Positions 6,944-14,232 of a stretch of 64,000 nucleotides of DNA are shown piece by piece (position 1 is the first letter of the stretch; the number at the start of each line of letters is the position of its first letter). The position numbers and the translations under genes are program-made. The DNA lies in assembly GCF_009696485.1 (NCBI RefSeq), contig NZ_VULY01000018.1:445001-509000 (forward strand), given 5' to 3'. The notes beneath the pieces were generated by a model that saw only the letters and a list, made by a program, of their open reading frames with translations, did not search any database and was not told the origin of the DNA. The DNA comes from Suipraeoptans intestinalis (GTDB taxonomy: Bacteria > Bacillota > Clostridia > Lachnospirales > Lachnospiraceae).

Positions 6944-6999
6944 TTGACAATAAAGCTCCTATATAGTATGTTTTTAACAAATTACTATATAGGAGCTTT
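6944..6999 (+). promoter_or_regulatory. Promoter with large palindromic operator for the MarR/rSAM operon
   Basis: TTGACA (6944-6949), 17-nt spacer, TATGTT (6967-6972). A perfect 17-bp inverted repeat (arms 6952-6968 and 6983-6999, 14-nt loop) covers the spacer, the -10 and the ribosome site. Each arm contains the 8-bp palindrome CTATATAG (6959-6966, 6985-6992). This suits autoregulation by the MarR protein encoded next. Confidence 0.65.
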
Positions 7000-7002
7000 T
7001 GT

Positions 7003-7440
7003 ATGGAAATGAATGGAGGATTTCTTGTCACCAAAATAAAACAGCTTGGAGACCGGATTTTCGAGAAGATTCTCAGCGAAAAGAATATTGATGCGTTTAA
7101 TGGAGCCCAGGGGCGTATTCTTTATGTGCTGTGGCAGGAGGATGGTATCTCAATCAGGTCACTCTCGACTAAATGCGGATTAGCGATAACATCTCTTACT
7201 ACGATGCTGGAAAGAATGGAAAATCAAGGGCTGATAAGCCGTGTTCAGTCTAAAACGGACAAAAGGAAAACACTTCTGTTTCTGACTGAGAAAGCACATG
7301 CCTTAAAGGGCGAGTACGATTCTGTATCTGATGAGATGGGCAGTATTTACTACAAAGGTTTTTCGGAGGAAGAAATTACCCGGTTTGAGGAATGCCTCGA
7401 CCGCATCAGAAAGAATCTTGAGGAGTGGCAGAAGTCATGA
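7003..7440 (+). CDS. MarR-family regulator of the radical SAM mobile pair
   Basis: 145 residues with the MarR winged helix-turn-helix: GISIRSLSTKCGLAITSLTT (recognition region about 50-69), MLERMENQGLISRVQSKTDKRKTLLFLT (wing). Start ATG at 7003 with GGAG 7 nt upstream. The stop overlaps the next start (ATGA), so it is translationally coupled to the two radical SAM genes. A MarR regulator is a regular third member of the 'radical SAM mobile pair' cassette described in protein-family databases. The palindrome at 6952-6999 is its probable operator; the ligand is unknown. Confidence 0.88.
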   Translation: MEMNGGFLVTKIKQLGDRIFEKILSEKNIDAFNGAQGRILYVLWQEDGISIRSLSTKCGLAITSLTTMLERMENQGLISRVQSKTDKRKTLLFLTEKAHALKGEYDSVSDEMGSIYYKGFSEEEITRFEECLDRIRKNLEEWQKS

Positions 7441-8126
7441 GTATTTGTATCAAAGATCAGATTCAGAACATGAATATCGTCATTGGCTGCACAGTGGGGT
7501 GTGCATATTGCTATGCCCGCAACAACGTGAAACGCTGGCATATGATTGATGACTTCGCTGCCCCTGAATTCTTTCCGGGTAAGCTCAAGATGATGGAAAA
7601 GAAACGTCCGCAGAACTTTCTTCTTACCGGCATGAGCGATCTCTCCGGATGGAAGCCGGAATGGAGAGACGAGGTATTTGAAAAGATCCGTGAAAATCCA
7701 CAGCATCAGTTCCTGTTCCTTACCAAGCGACCTGATTTGCTGGATTTTGATACCGATCTGAAAAACGCATGGTTTGGCGTTACGGTGACGAGGAAAGCAG
7801 AACTGTGGCGTATCGACGCCCTTCGGAAAAACGTCAGAGCAAAACATTACCGTGTTACCTTTGAGCCGTTATTCGACGATCCCGGCACAGTTAACCTTTC
7901 CGGAATCAATTGGATCGTTGTCGGCACCATGACCGGAGCTCAGAGCAGGAAGATTCATACGGAGCCGGAATGGGCATGGTCTCTGGCGGACCAGACACAT
8001 AAGCTCGGCATTCCGGTGTTTATGAAGGAAGACCTTGTCCCTATCATAGGGGATGAAAATATGATTCAGGAAATGCCGGAAGAATTTAATAAAGTGTTAG
8101 AGGTACAGAAATCATGGAAGAAGTAA
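7437..8126 (+). CDS. Radical SAM mobile pair protein A-like (Gp37/Gp68 type)
   Basis: 229 residues. Cluster motif C18-x3-C22-x2-C25 (GCTVGCAYCYARN) followed by features of the phage Gp37/Gp68 (DUF5131) fold: FLTGMSDLSG, QFLFLTKRPDLL, WFGVTVT, RVTFEPLFDD and WIVVGTMTGA. This matches the first protein of the 'radical SAM mobile pair'. It likely binds a 4Fe-4S cluster and SAM; the substrate is unknown. Start ATG at 7437 overlaps the MarR stop by 4 nt, with GAGGAG upstream. The 3' end overlaps the next gene by 13 nt, so the two products are probably made together. Confidence 0.8.
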   Translation: MSICIKDQIQNMNIVIGCTVGCAYCYARNNVKRWHMIDDFAAPEFFPGKLKMMEKKRPQNFLLTGMSDLSGWKPEWRDEVFEKIRENPQHQFLFLTKRPDLLDFDTDLKNAWFGVTVTRKAELWRIDALRKNVRAKHYRVTFEPLFDDPGTVNLSGINWIVVGTMTGAQSRKIHTEPEWAWSLADQTHKLGIPVFMKEDLVPIIGDENMIQEMPEEFNKVLEVQKSWKK

Positions 8127-9022
8127 TGAATGGAATCCTCATTCGTGAGGTGGAAACAAAGAACATCATGACTAAGTCTAGTCTGCCGGTAGGCGGTTAC
8201 TCGGTCAACCCCTATGTGGGCTGTACACATGCCTGCAAGTATTGCTATGCTTCTTTTATGAAGCGCTTTACCGGGCACAAGGAGGAATGGGGCACTTTCC
8301 TTGATGTGAAGCATTGGCCGGAAATTAAAAATCCGAAGAAATATGCCGGACAGCGGGTGGTCATCGGTTCTGTGACAGATGGCTACAATCCACAGGAGGA
8401 GCAATTCGGGAATACCAGAAAACTTCTGGAGCAGCTGATCGGCAGTGACGCAGATATTCTGATCTGCACAAAGTCGGATCTTGTGGTACGGGATATTGAT
8501 CTGTTGAAGAAGCTTGGACGTGTAACCGTTTCATGGTCGATCAACACACTAGATGAAAATTTCAAGAACGATATGGATTCTGCTTCGAGCATTGAGCACC
8601 GTATCGCTGCTATGAAGCAGGTATATGAGGCAGGTATCCGTACAGTCTGTTTCGTATCCCCGGTATTCCCCGGTATCACAGATTTTGAAGCAATCTTTGA
8701 GCGGGTAAAGAATCAGTGCGATCTGTTTTGGCTCGAAAATCTCAATCTTCGAGGCGGTTTCAAAAAGACAATTATGGATTATATCGCCGGAAAATATCCT
8801 GATCTTGTACCACTTTACGACGAGATCTATAACAAGCATAACCGCAGCTACTTTGAAGCACTTGAAGTAAAAGCTGAGAAAATGGCTAAGAAGTATGATT
8901 GTGCCTTTGTGGATAATGAAATGCCTTATGGCAGAGTCCCGCAGGGACATCCGGTGATCGTAGATTATTTCTATCATGAGGAAATCCGTGGGACAGAGAA
9001 TACCGGAAAAAGAAATCGCTAA
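8114..9022 (+). CDS. Radical SAM mobile pair protein B-like (SPL-related)
   Basis: 302 residues. Cluster motif C37-x3-C41-x2-C44 (GCTHACKYCYASF), preceded by GGYSVNPYVG as in spore photoproduct lyase-related radical SAM proteins. SVTDGYNPQEEQFGNTRKLL and ICTKSDLVVRDIDLL are typical of that superfamily. It matches the second protein of the mobile pair. The C-terminal FVDNEMPYGRVPQGHPVIVDYFYHEE may bind substrate. Reaction unknown; DNA or nucleotide repair is conceivable from the SPL-like fold but is not shown. It ends about 100 nt before attR. Confidence 0.8.
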   Translation: MEEVMNGILIREVETKNIMTKSSLPVGGYSVNPYVGCTHACKYCYASFMKRFTGHKEEWGTFLDVKHWPEIKNPKKYAGQRVVIGSVTDGYNPQEEQFGNTRKLLEQLIGSDADILICTKSDLVVRDIDLLKKLGRVTVSWSINTLDENFKNDMDSASSIEHRIAAMKQVYEAGIRTVCFVSPVFPGITDFEAIFERVKNQCDLFWLENLNLRGGFKKTIMDYIAGKYPDLVPLYDEIYNKHNRSYFEALEVKAEKMAKKYDCAFVDNEMPYGRVPQGHPVIVDYFYHEEIRGTENTGKRNR

Positions 9023-9046
9023 CTTCCAGTTTGTATGCGACAAACG

Positions 9047-9066
9047 TTTGAACACTTTTTGAACAC
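9047..9066 (+). promoter_or_regulatory. Putative integrase arm-type sites (attR side)
   Basis: TTTGAACAC at 9047-9055 and 9058-9066, mirroring the pair at 3626-3644. Both pairs are on the element side of their att core. Confidence 0.5.
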
Positions 9067-9124
9067 CGCAACCGTGATGAAGTCTTCAAAGCCCCTTTCT
9101 ATCAGTATTTGAGATTAAGAAAAA

Positions 9125-9147
9125 CGGTTCGATTCCGGTCTGCGGCA
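9125..9147 (+). repeat. attR core repeat
   Basis: Exact 23-nt copy of the tRNA-Leu 3' end (3541-3563). Upstream bases do not match the tRNA, so this is a partial duplicate and not a second tRNA gene. Confidence 0.9.
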
Positions 9148-9154
9148 GTGAAAA

Positions 9155-9197
9155 AAAGTGAGAGAAATGTTGACTTTGCAGCATTTCTCTCACTTTT
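9155..9197. terminator. Displaced tRNA-operon terminator
   Basis: Stem GTGAGAGAAATG (9158-9169) with CATTTCTCTCAC (9182-9193), A-run before and T-run after, so usable on both strands. It probably served the tRNA cluster before the element inserted, and now ends the leftward lipoprotein gene at 9235. Confidence 0.75.
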
Positions 9198-9234
9198 TTC
9201 TATGACACATCAAAAATGGGCTATCGAGCTTTTA

Positions 9235-11340
9235 TCATTTTTTGAACACATAATTGTCACGCGCGCTTATAGAATCGGCACTGATAAAATGATCCCCTAC
9301 ATATGTAGGATCCTCCTGTGAAATATGTAAATACTTGTTCGGATTATGATCAGAATCATTCCAGGTGACGTCTACAACAAGCCATTTCCCATCTAAATAA
9401 ACGAGATTCCATGCATGCCGTCCACCCGGCACATCACCTCTAACAGTTAGCACTTCAAGCCCGGCATAACCGGTCAGAATTCTATATGCATCCGCATATC
9501 CTGCGCATACGCCTTTTCCCTTCATCAGCACTCCCATCGCTTTGAAAGACTCATCATACTTCATGAAATCATTTTCAGCCTGACTGATCTGCGCACCGGT
9601 TGAAGCCGGGTTTTGCTCTACCGCTTCATGATTTTTCAGAGCTGTCAACGCATCGTAATCATATTCTGTATGCTCCGTCAGATAATCGTTTATCGCTTTT
9701 GATTTTTCTTCATCACTCATACCCTCTTTTATGACAGACTTTATAATCTGATCGACTTTTTCTGCCAAGTCCTTTTGTTTCTTAAATTCCGTCTTCGAAA
9801 CTGAGATTTGCAAAAGCTTTTCAGAATCCGAATAATAATATCCGGGTATGGTTGCAATGATAGGGTTATTTTCCAAAACATTTCTAAATGCTTCCGATAA
9901 CACAACTTTATTTTTTACTTCAGGAAATGCAGCCATATCCAGATTAAAGTTTCCTGCAAGCATATTGGTAACGATATATTCCTCCAGAGGCGAATAGGCG
10001 ACATAATCGTAATCTACAGTGGCAACTGTGTTCACAACGGATGATTTATCAAGTTTTAATTTCGCTTTATATTCAGCATCTACAACCAAAGTGCTTACGC
10101 CGGTTTTGCTCAACCCTTCAACTTCTTTACTTTTTGCTTCCACAATGCCTTCATAGTCCTCGGAAGCGCCATATACCTTAATTGTGTCGGTAAAAGGAGT
10201 GTTTTTTATTGCTATCGGAAGATCATAAATATTTTGATTCCTGTTTTCGCTAAAGAAAAATTTGTCGTTTTCCAAATCATATTGAATTGCAAAATTTCTG
10301 ATGGAGCCATCCATCATTATCACCGGAACCGTAGTCGGTATATCTTTAAGATCTCTCAGAACAAATCCACGATTATCCGTATCCTTCATAAATGTATTGA
10401 AGGCAATACGATAGGGCATAGCTCCCGTAAATTCGCTGGCATGGATCATGTTTGACGGAGGTGATAATTTGTCCCTGTCGTTTTGTGCTATCACAAAAAT
10501 ATCATAGTCCACAGGGGCCTTATTGATTTGTTCCACAACAAATACATCGGAAGCTTTTTGGGGATCCAGAAGATCATCTGCCGAATAGTTTTTCTGGTTC
10601 AAAAACTCCCTGCTTTGTTTGTCTGATATGAAATTTGTTTCCGTGCCCGTACCTATGAAAGAGTAATGGTAGCGGCTTGCTAAATTAAATTCACCGTTAG
10701 CGGAGTCCGCCAAGCGCTTTTCCTGTTTGATGACCCAGTACCCGGTTGCCCCTTTTACAGGTTTCCAATCCAGTCTGAGATTTCCATCATCTGTCACTCG
10801 CTTTGTGACTACCGGCGCCTCTAACTTCTCCTTCCCATGCTTGACATCTATGATATAAACGACCGGCCTGTCTAATTTCTTTCCGGTTTTCAGGTCATTA
10901 TAACGCGCAAGATACAGTGTTTCATACATTCCCCAGGTTCCGCTTCCCGACAATGCATATTCCTTGTTCTGAAAGAGAAAGCTTTCGCCAATGATCTCTT
11001 TGGGATCAATATCAATGGTACCGCCCTCACCGCTTTCAAAAAAAGGAACGAACAACGGGCTCTCTAATTTATCGTCCGTATATACTATAAAAGGGGTTGG
11101 CGTGTGTGCTGATTCAAAATATTCTTCGAATATTACATTGTTATTTACTTTGATATTGATGCTTTCCGTTTGGTTTACCGTATAAATCTTTTCTGATAAA
11201 TCATATCCGATTGAATCACTGTATTTTTTCCTTAAGTCTTCAATGGTCATTCCTGATTTTTGAGATTGTCCGGTACAGCCGATCAAAACAATACACAAAA
11301 TTAAGATTGTGACTAAGAATTTCGAATTATATTTCCTCAT
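9235..11340 (-). CDS. Lipoprotein with fibronectin-like and transglutaminase-like domains
   Basis: 701 residues. N-terminal signal with lipobox LIGC (C22), so anchored on the outer face of the membrane. A fibronectin type III-like stretch (about 195-300: APVVTKRV...LDWKPVKGATGYWVI) precedes a long unassigned middle. The C-terminal transglutaminase/protease-like domain has a complete triad: C612 (GKGVCAGYADAY), H642 (GRHAWN) and D657 (VVDVTWND). Such enzymes cleave or cross-link cell-wall or surface peptides; the substrate is not known. GAGGTGA upstream supports the ATG at 11340. It is more AT-rich than neighbouring housekeeping genes and may be acquired. Confidence 0.82.
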   Translation of the reverse strand: MRKYNSKFLVTILILCIVLIGCTGQSQKSGMTIEDLRKKYSDSIGYDLSEKIYTVNQTESINIKVNNNVIFEEYFESAHTPTPFIVYTDDKLESPLFVPFFESGEGGTIDIDPKEIIGESFLFQNKEYALSGSGTWGMYETLYLARYNDLKTGKKLDRPVVYIIDVKHGKEKLEAPVVTKRVTDDGNLRLDWKPVKGATGYWVIKQEKRLADSANGEFNLASRYHYSFIGTGTETNFISDKQSREFLNQKNYSADDLLDPQKASDVFVVEQINKAPVDYDIFVIAQNDRDKLSPPSNMIHASEFTGAMPYRIAFNTFMKDTDNRGFVLRDLKDIPTTVPVIMMDGSIRNFAIQYDLENDKFFFSENRNQNIYDLPIAIKNTPFTDTIKVYGASEDYEGIVEAKSKEVEGLSKTGVSTLVVDAEYKAKLKLDKSSVVNTVATVDYDYVAYSPLEEYIVTNMLAGNFNLDMAAFPEVKNKVVLSEAFRNVLENNPIIATIPGYYYSDSEKLLQISVSKTEFKKQKDLAEKVDQIIKSVIKEGMSDEEKSKAINDYLTEHTEYDYDALTALKNHEAVEQNPASTGAQISQAENDFMKYDESFKAMGVLMKGKGVCAGYADAYRILTGYAGLEVLTVRGDVPGGRHAWNLVYLDGKWLVVDVTWNDSDHNPNKYLHISQEDPTYVGDHFISADSISARDNYVFKK

Positions 11341-11515
11341 AAAATTTCACCTCTCCCTTTCCTGTCTCTATTTTGTTTATACTTATTCTTGGTATTTCAA
11401 TCTTTTTGCCCAATCCATGTTGAGATAAACCCACTGGTTCCTATATCCTTCGATTTATTTTGATTGTACCATAAACCAGTATAAAAATCATTTTTATCAA
11501 CTTCTTAGTTATGCC

Positions 11516-11652
11516 TTGAAAATTTCAATAATATCCTCGATGTCCGACTTATATTGATTATAAATAATTTTCCGTCTATACTTTGAAGTGAAGACAATAT
11601 GATATTTGCACACTCATTCTGTATGTGACAGTGTGTATTCTTTCTTCACCAT
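11516..11652 (-). pseudogene. IS200 TnpA remnant
   Basis: Starting from ATG at 11652 with AAGGAGAGGTGA upstream, the frame reads MVKKEYTLSHTE, stop, VCKYHIVFTSKYRRKIIYNQ and then fades. This aligns with the TnpA N-terminus at 5839 (HTKWECKYHVVFAPKYRRQVIY); the tryptophan codon has become TGA. Everything after about codon 45, including the HUH motif, is missing. Confidence 0.8.
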
Positions 11653-11912
11653 AAATCACCTCTCCTTTCTGTAAATATAGCCCAAACAACTTTATTGTAT
11701 ATGGAAAGATAATTTTTTTATACAACAACCGTCGCGCATCCGCATAGCAAGTGATTTATATTTCGTGCACGCTTATTTCTCTGTTGAGAAACGCGTTTAC
11801 GCACTCAACCGGGTCTATCCGACCCACAAAAGGAACGAAAGTTTTTACTCTCTCGCTCTGTGTTTTGCACCAAATGTTATATTATTTTTGGTGCATTTAT
11901 TTGTGTCACAGA
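11653..11912. other. Decayed IS left end and non-coding DNA
   Basis: CGCATAGCAAGTGATTTAT (about 11739-11757) resembles the intact IS left-end hairpin at 5931-5949. A TGCACCAAA...TTTGGTGCA hairpin (11867-11894) and a GTGTCACAGACAAAAAA motif (11903-11919) follow; the latter is the inverse of a motif at 5951-5968 beside the intact IS. No gene is visible here. The adjoining 11341-11515 holds only the AT-rich upstream region of the lipoprotein gene. Confidence 0.5.
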
Positions 11913-11953
11913 CAAAAAAATAACAGCAGCTCCCCACATGGCAAAGCTGCTGT
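11913..11953 (-). terminator. Terminator of the peptidase operon
   Basis: Stem CAGCAGCT (11924-11931) with AGCTGCTG (11945-11952). On the minus strand it is followed by a T-run (plus 11914-11920). It lies about 30 nt past the iminopeptidase stop. Confidence 0.8.
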
Positions 11954-11983
11954 CTTTTTGCATTATATCGTTCGTACTTTTTC

Positions 11984-12871
11984 TTAATCGTTCTGATTCA
12001 TCCACTTTTTCAGCACATCCACATACTTGTCTGTTTCATCCACAAAGCACATATGCTTGGAATACTCAAACAGCTCCCATTCCGAATTCGGAATGATATC
12101 ATACATGGTCTTTGCAATCAGCGGAGAACAAAGATCCACCAAACCGCTTATGATCAGGCAAGGCGTCTGTACCTCTTTCAACTCTTTTGTATAGTCATAG
12201 TCCTTCAAAGAGCCAATAGGGGTAAATTCATTCGGTCCCCATCCTGCCACATAGGCTTCTCCGCCCGCCTTTTTCGGACGTGTCAGGCACTCGGGAGAAT
12301 CCTCTGTCAGGGTAGCATAGCAATGTCTGTTCATAAACTCATCCACTGCTTTTAAATAAGCCTCTCCTTCATATTTACCGGTGCGCTCCGCCTCTGCGAT
12401 CGCATCCTGCATTTCCTGTGGCAAATATCCCACTCTTCTCTTCTGTTCTTTTTCCCAAATGGCGCTGCTTGGAAGCGTACTGGAGAGGATGTAGCTCTTT
12501 ACACCTTCCGGCTTGTAATCGCAGGCGTAGATCACGCACATCATCCCACCCCAGGACTGTCCTAACAGATGGATCTTATCCAATCCCAGGTGTTTTCTAA
12601 GGGCATCCAGCTCATTGATCCAGGTTTCCTTCGTCCACAGTTCGGGACACCCGTCCAAATAAGAATTTCCGCAGCCAATCTGATCATACATAATGATCTG
12701 CCTGTCATCCTCGTCCGCCACTCTGTCCAGCACCTCAAAGTAATTGTGTGTGGAGCCCGGTCCGCCATGCAGCAGCACCAAAGGCGCTTTTCCTTCTTTC
12801 CTCTCTCCAACAATCCGGTAATAGGTCTTATGCCCCAGATACGGCATATACCCTTCTGTGATTTTTGTCAC
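11984..12871 (-). CDS. pip: Proline iminopeptidase (alpha/beta hydrolase, S33)
   Basis: 295 residues from a GTG start. Oxyanion motif HGGPG (35-39), nucleophile elbow GQSWGG with S106, then D246 (SGLVDLCSP) and H273 (SKHMCF) complete the triad. Removes N-terminal proline from peptides in the cytoplasm. The GTG at 12871 is chosen because TTGGGGGAA lies 8 nt upstream; the longer TTG-initiated frame includes that site. It lies 33 nt downstream of an M24 peptidase and forms an operon with it, consistent with proline-rich peptide catabolism. A divergent peptide symporter follows. Confidence 0.85.
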   Translation of the reverse strand: MTKITEGYMPYLGHKTYYRIVGERKEGKAPLVLLHGGPGSTHNYFEVLDRVADEDDRQIIMYDQIGCGNSYLDGCPELWTKETWINELDALRKHLGLDKIHLLGQSWGGMMCVIYACDYKPEGVKSYILSSTLPSSAIWEKEQKRRVGYLPQEMQDAIAEAERTGKYEGEAYLKAVDEFMNRHCYATLTEDSPECLTRPKKAGGEAYVAGWGPNEFTPIGSLKDYDYTKELKEVQTPCLIISGLVDLCSPLIAKTMYDIIPNSEWELFEYSKHMCFVDETDKYVDVLKKWMNQND

Positions 12872-12904
12872 TGTATTTTCCCCCAATCTTATTAAACTGT
12901 TTCT

Positions 12905-13990
12905 TTATTCTTCCGGAACTACGATCAGATCCTTGGTGTAATGGTTCAGCACTTCGCATCCGTCTTCTGTGATGATCACCAGATCTTCGATCCTGACGCC
13001 CAGTCCTTCGTCCGGCAGATAAATCCCCGGCTCTACAGAAAAGCACTGTCCCACCTCAATGATTTCTTCATTGACAGAGGACACATCTCCCACTTCATGA
13101 TCCTCCAGACCGCAGGAATGTCCGGTACGGTGTGTAAAATACTGTCCGTATCCTTTTTCTTCGATATAGTTTCTTGCTGCCAGATCCACGTCTTTCATTT
13201 TCGCTCCCGGCTTTGCAGCAGCGATTCCCCGCAGATTTGCTTCCACTACAATGTCGTAGATCTCTTTTTGCCTTTCGCTGACTTCTCCGATAAACACAGT
13301 TCTTGTCATGTCGGAAGCATAATTCTTGTAGAATCCTCCAATGTCCAGAATCACACAGTCTCCTCTCTTTCCTTTGGACTGATCTGTCACATGATGAGGA
13401 TCGGCCGCTCCTTTTGCATAAGCTGTGATAGGCTCAAAAGAAACAGATTCGATTCCGTGTTTCTTGTAGATCTCCTTTGTCTTTTCTCCCAGTTCGATCT
13501 CTGTCAGCCCTTTTGCTACCCAGGGAACCAGTTCTTTCATGACCTCATCATTGATTCTTGAGGACTCTCTCATCAGAGCGATCTCTTCTGCATCCTTGAT
13601 CTGGCGAATCTTGTCTACGATAACGGATCCATTGACAAATTTGCTTCCGCCGCCCAACTCCTGCAGTCTCAGCAAAAATCTGGCCGGCCAGATCTTGTCT
13701 ACTCCCATTACCTTATCCTTTTCCACAAAACGGCTCAGAATCTCCACTCCGTCTTCAATGTCATCATAATAGGTCAACGGCACTCCTACTTCTCCCTCCT
13801 GAGGGAACAGCTTATTGATCACCAACTGATGATTGCCATTTACATTCAGGTACAGTGCCAGCAGACGCTCTCCGGGGAAGATCCAGCGTCCTGTCAGATA
13901 AAAGATCGCCACCGGATCCGAGATGATCATCTGGGGAATTCCACTTTCTCCCATTTTGTCTAAAACTCTCTGCAATTTGTTGTTATTCAT
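12905..13990 (-). CDS. Xaa-Pro peptidase, M24 family
   Basis: 361 residues. An N-terminal creatinase-type domain (1-130) precedes the pita-bread metallopeptidase domain with all five metal ligands: D216 (ILDIGG), D227 (ASDMTR), H291 (GHSCG), E320 (SVEPG) and E335 (RIEDL). Splits Xaa-Pro bonds, as aminopeptidase P or prolidase; length favours the short bacterial PepQ/YpdF group. Start ATG at 13990 with GGAGG upstream. It heads a two-gene operon with pip and is divergent from the POT symporter. Confidence 0.88.
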   Translation of the reverse strand: MNNNKLQRVLDKMGESGIPQMIISDPVAIFYLTGRWIFPGERLLALYLNVNGNHQLVINKLFPQEGEVGVPLTYYDDIEDGVEILSRFVEKDKVMGVDKIWPARFLLRLQELGGGSKFVNGSVIVDKIRQIKDAEEIALMRESSRINDEVMKELVPWVAKGLTEIELGEKTKEIYKKHGIESVSFEPITAYAKGAADPHHVTDQSKGKRGDCVILDIGGFYKNYASDMTRTVFIGEVSERQKEIYDIVVEANLRGIAAAKPGAKMKDVDLAARNYIEEKGYGQYFTHRTGHSCGLEDHEVGDVSSVNEEIIEVGQCFSVEPGIYLPDEGLGVRIEDLVIITEDGCEVLNHYTKDLIVVPEE

Positions 13991-14153
13991 GTCCTTGCCT
14001 CCTGTAGATTTTATTCGGCACTCTTCATGCCTCCCTTATGAGTCTGATTCTACTTCTTTTTCTCTTCTCTGTCAAATAAGTTTCCCCTGCCGTCCTTTCT
14101 CTTTCCTTTCTTAATTTCTTCTGATTTTTTCATGAACACTGTTAAGATTTTCT

Positions 14154-14182
14154 TTGATATTTTTTCGTTTCTGTATTATAAT
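14154..14182 (+). promoter_or_regulatory. Peptide symporter promoter
   Basis: TTGATA (14154-14159), 17-nt spacer, perfect TATAAT (14177-14182), about 50 nt before the start codon. Confidence 0.75.
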
Positions 14183-14232
14183 GTCACTGATATGTCTAAA
14201 TGTTTCAGAGAGAAAGAGGAGGTTCTATTATT

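Larger units (their letters stand above)
3541..9147. mobile_element. 5.6-kb integrative element in tRNA-Leu
   Basis: Bounded by 23-bp direct repeats, the first being the tRNA-Leu 3' end. The integrase gene reads toward attL, and pairs of TTTGAACAC boxes lie just inside each end. Contents: integrase, an IS200-type element, a cupin/HxlR pair, and a MarR plus radical SAM pair operon. No relaxase, replication or phage structural gene is visible, so it is either mobilised in trans or an island relic with an intact integrase. The integrase region is more AT-rich than the flanks. Confidence 0.85.

Noticed and set aside
9125..9147. Second tRNA-Leu gene
   Set aside because: Only the last 23 nt match; no D-arm or anticodon arm precedes it.
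9241..9249. Third TTTGAACAC box near attR
   Set aside because: It lies outside the element, single, and is explained by the end of the lipoprotein gene.
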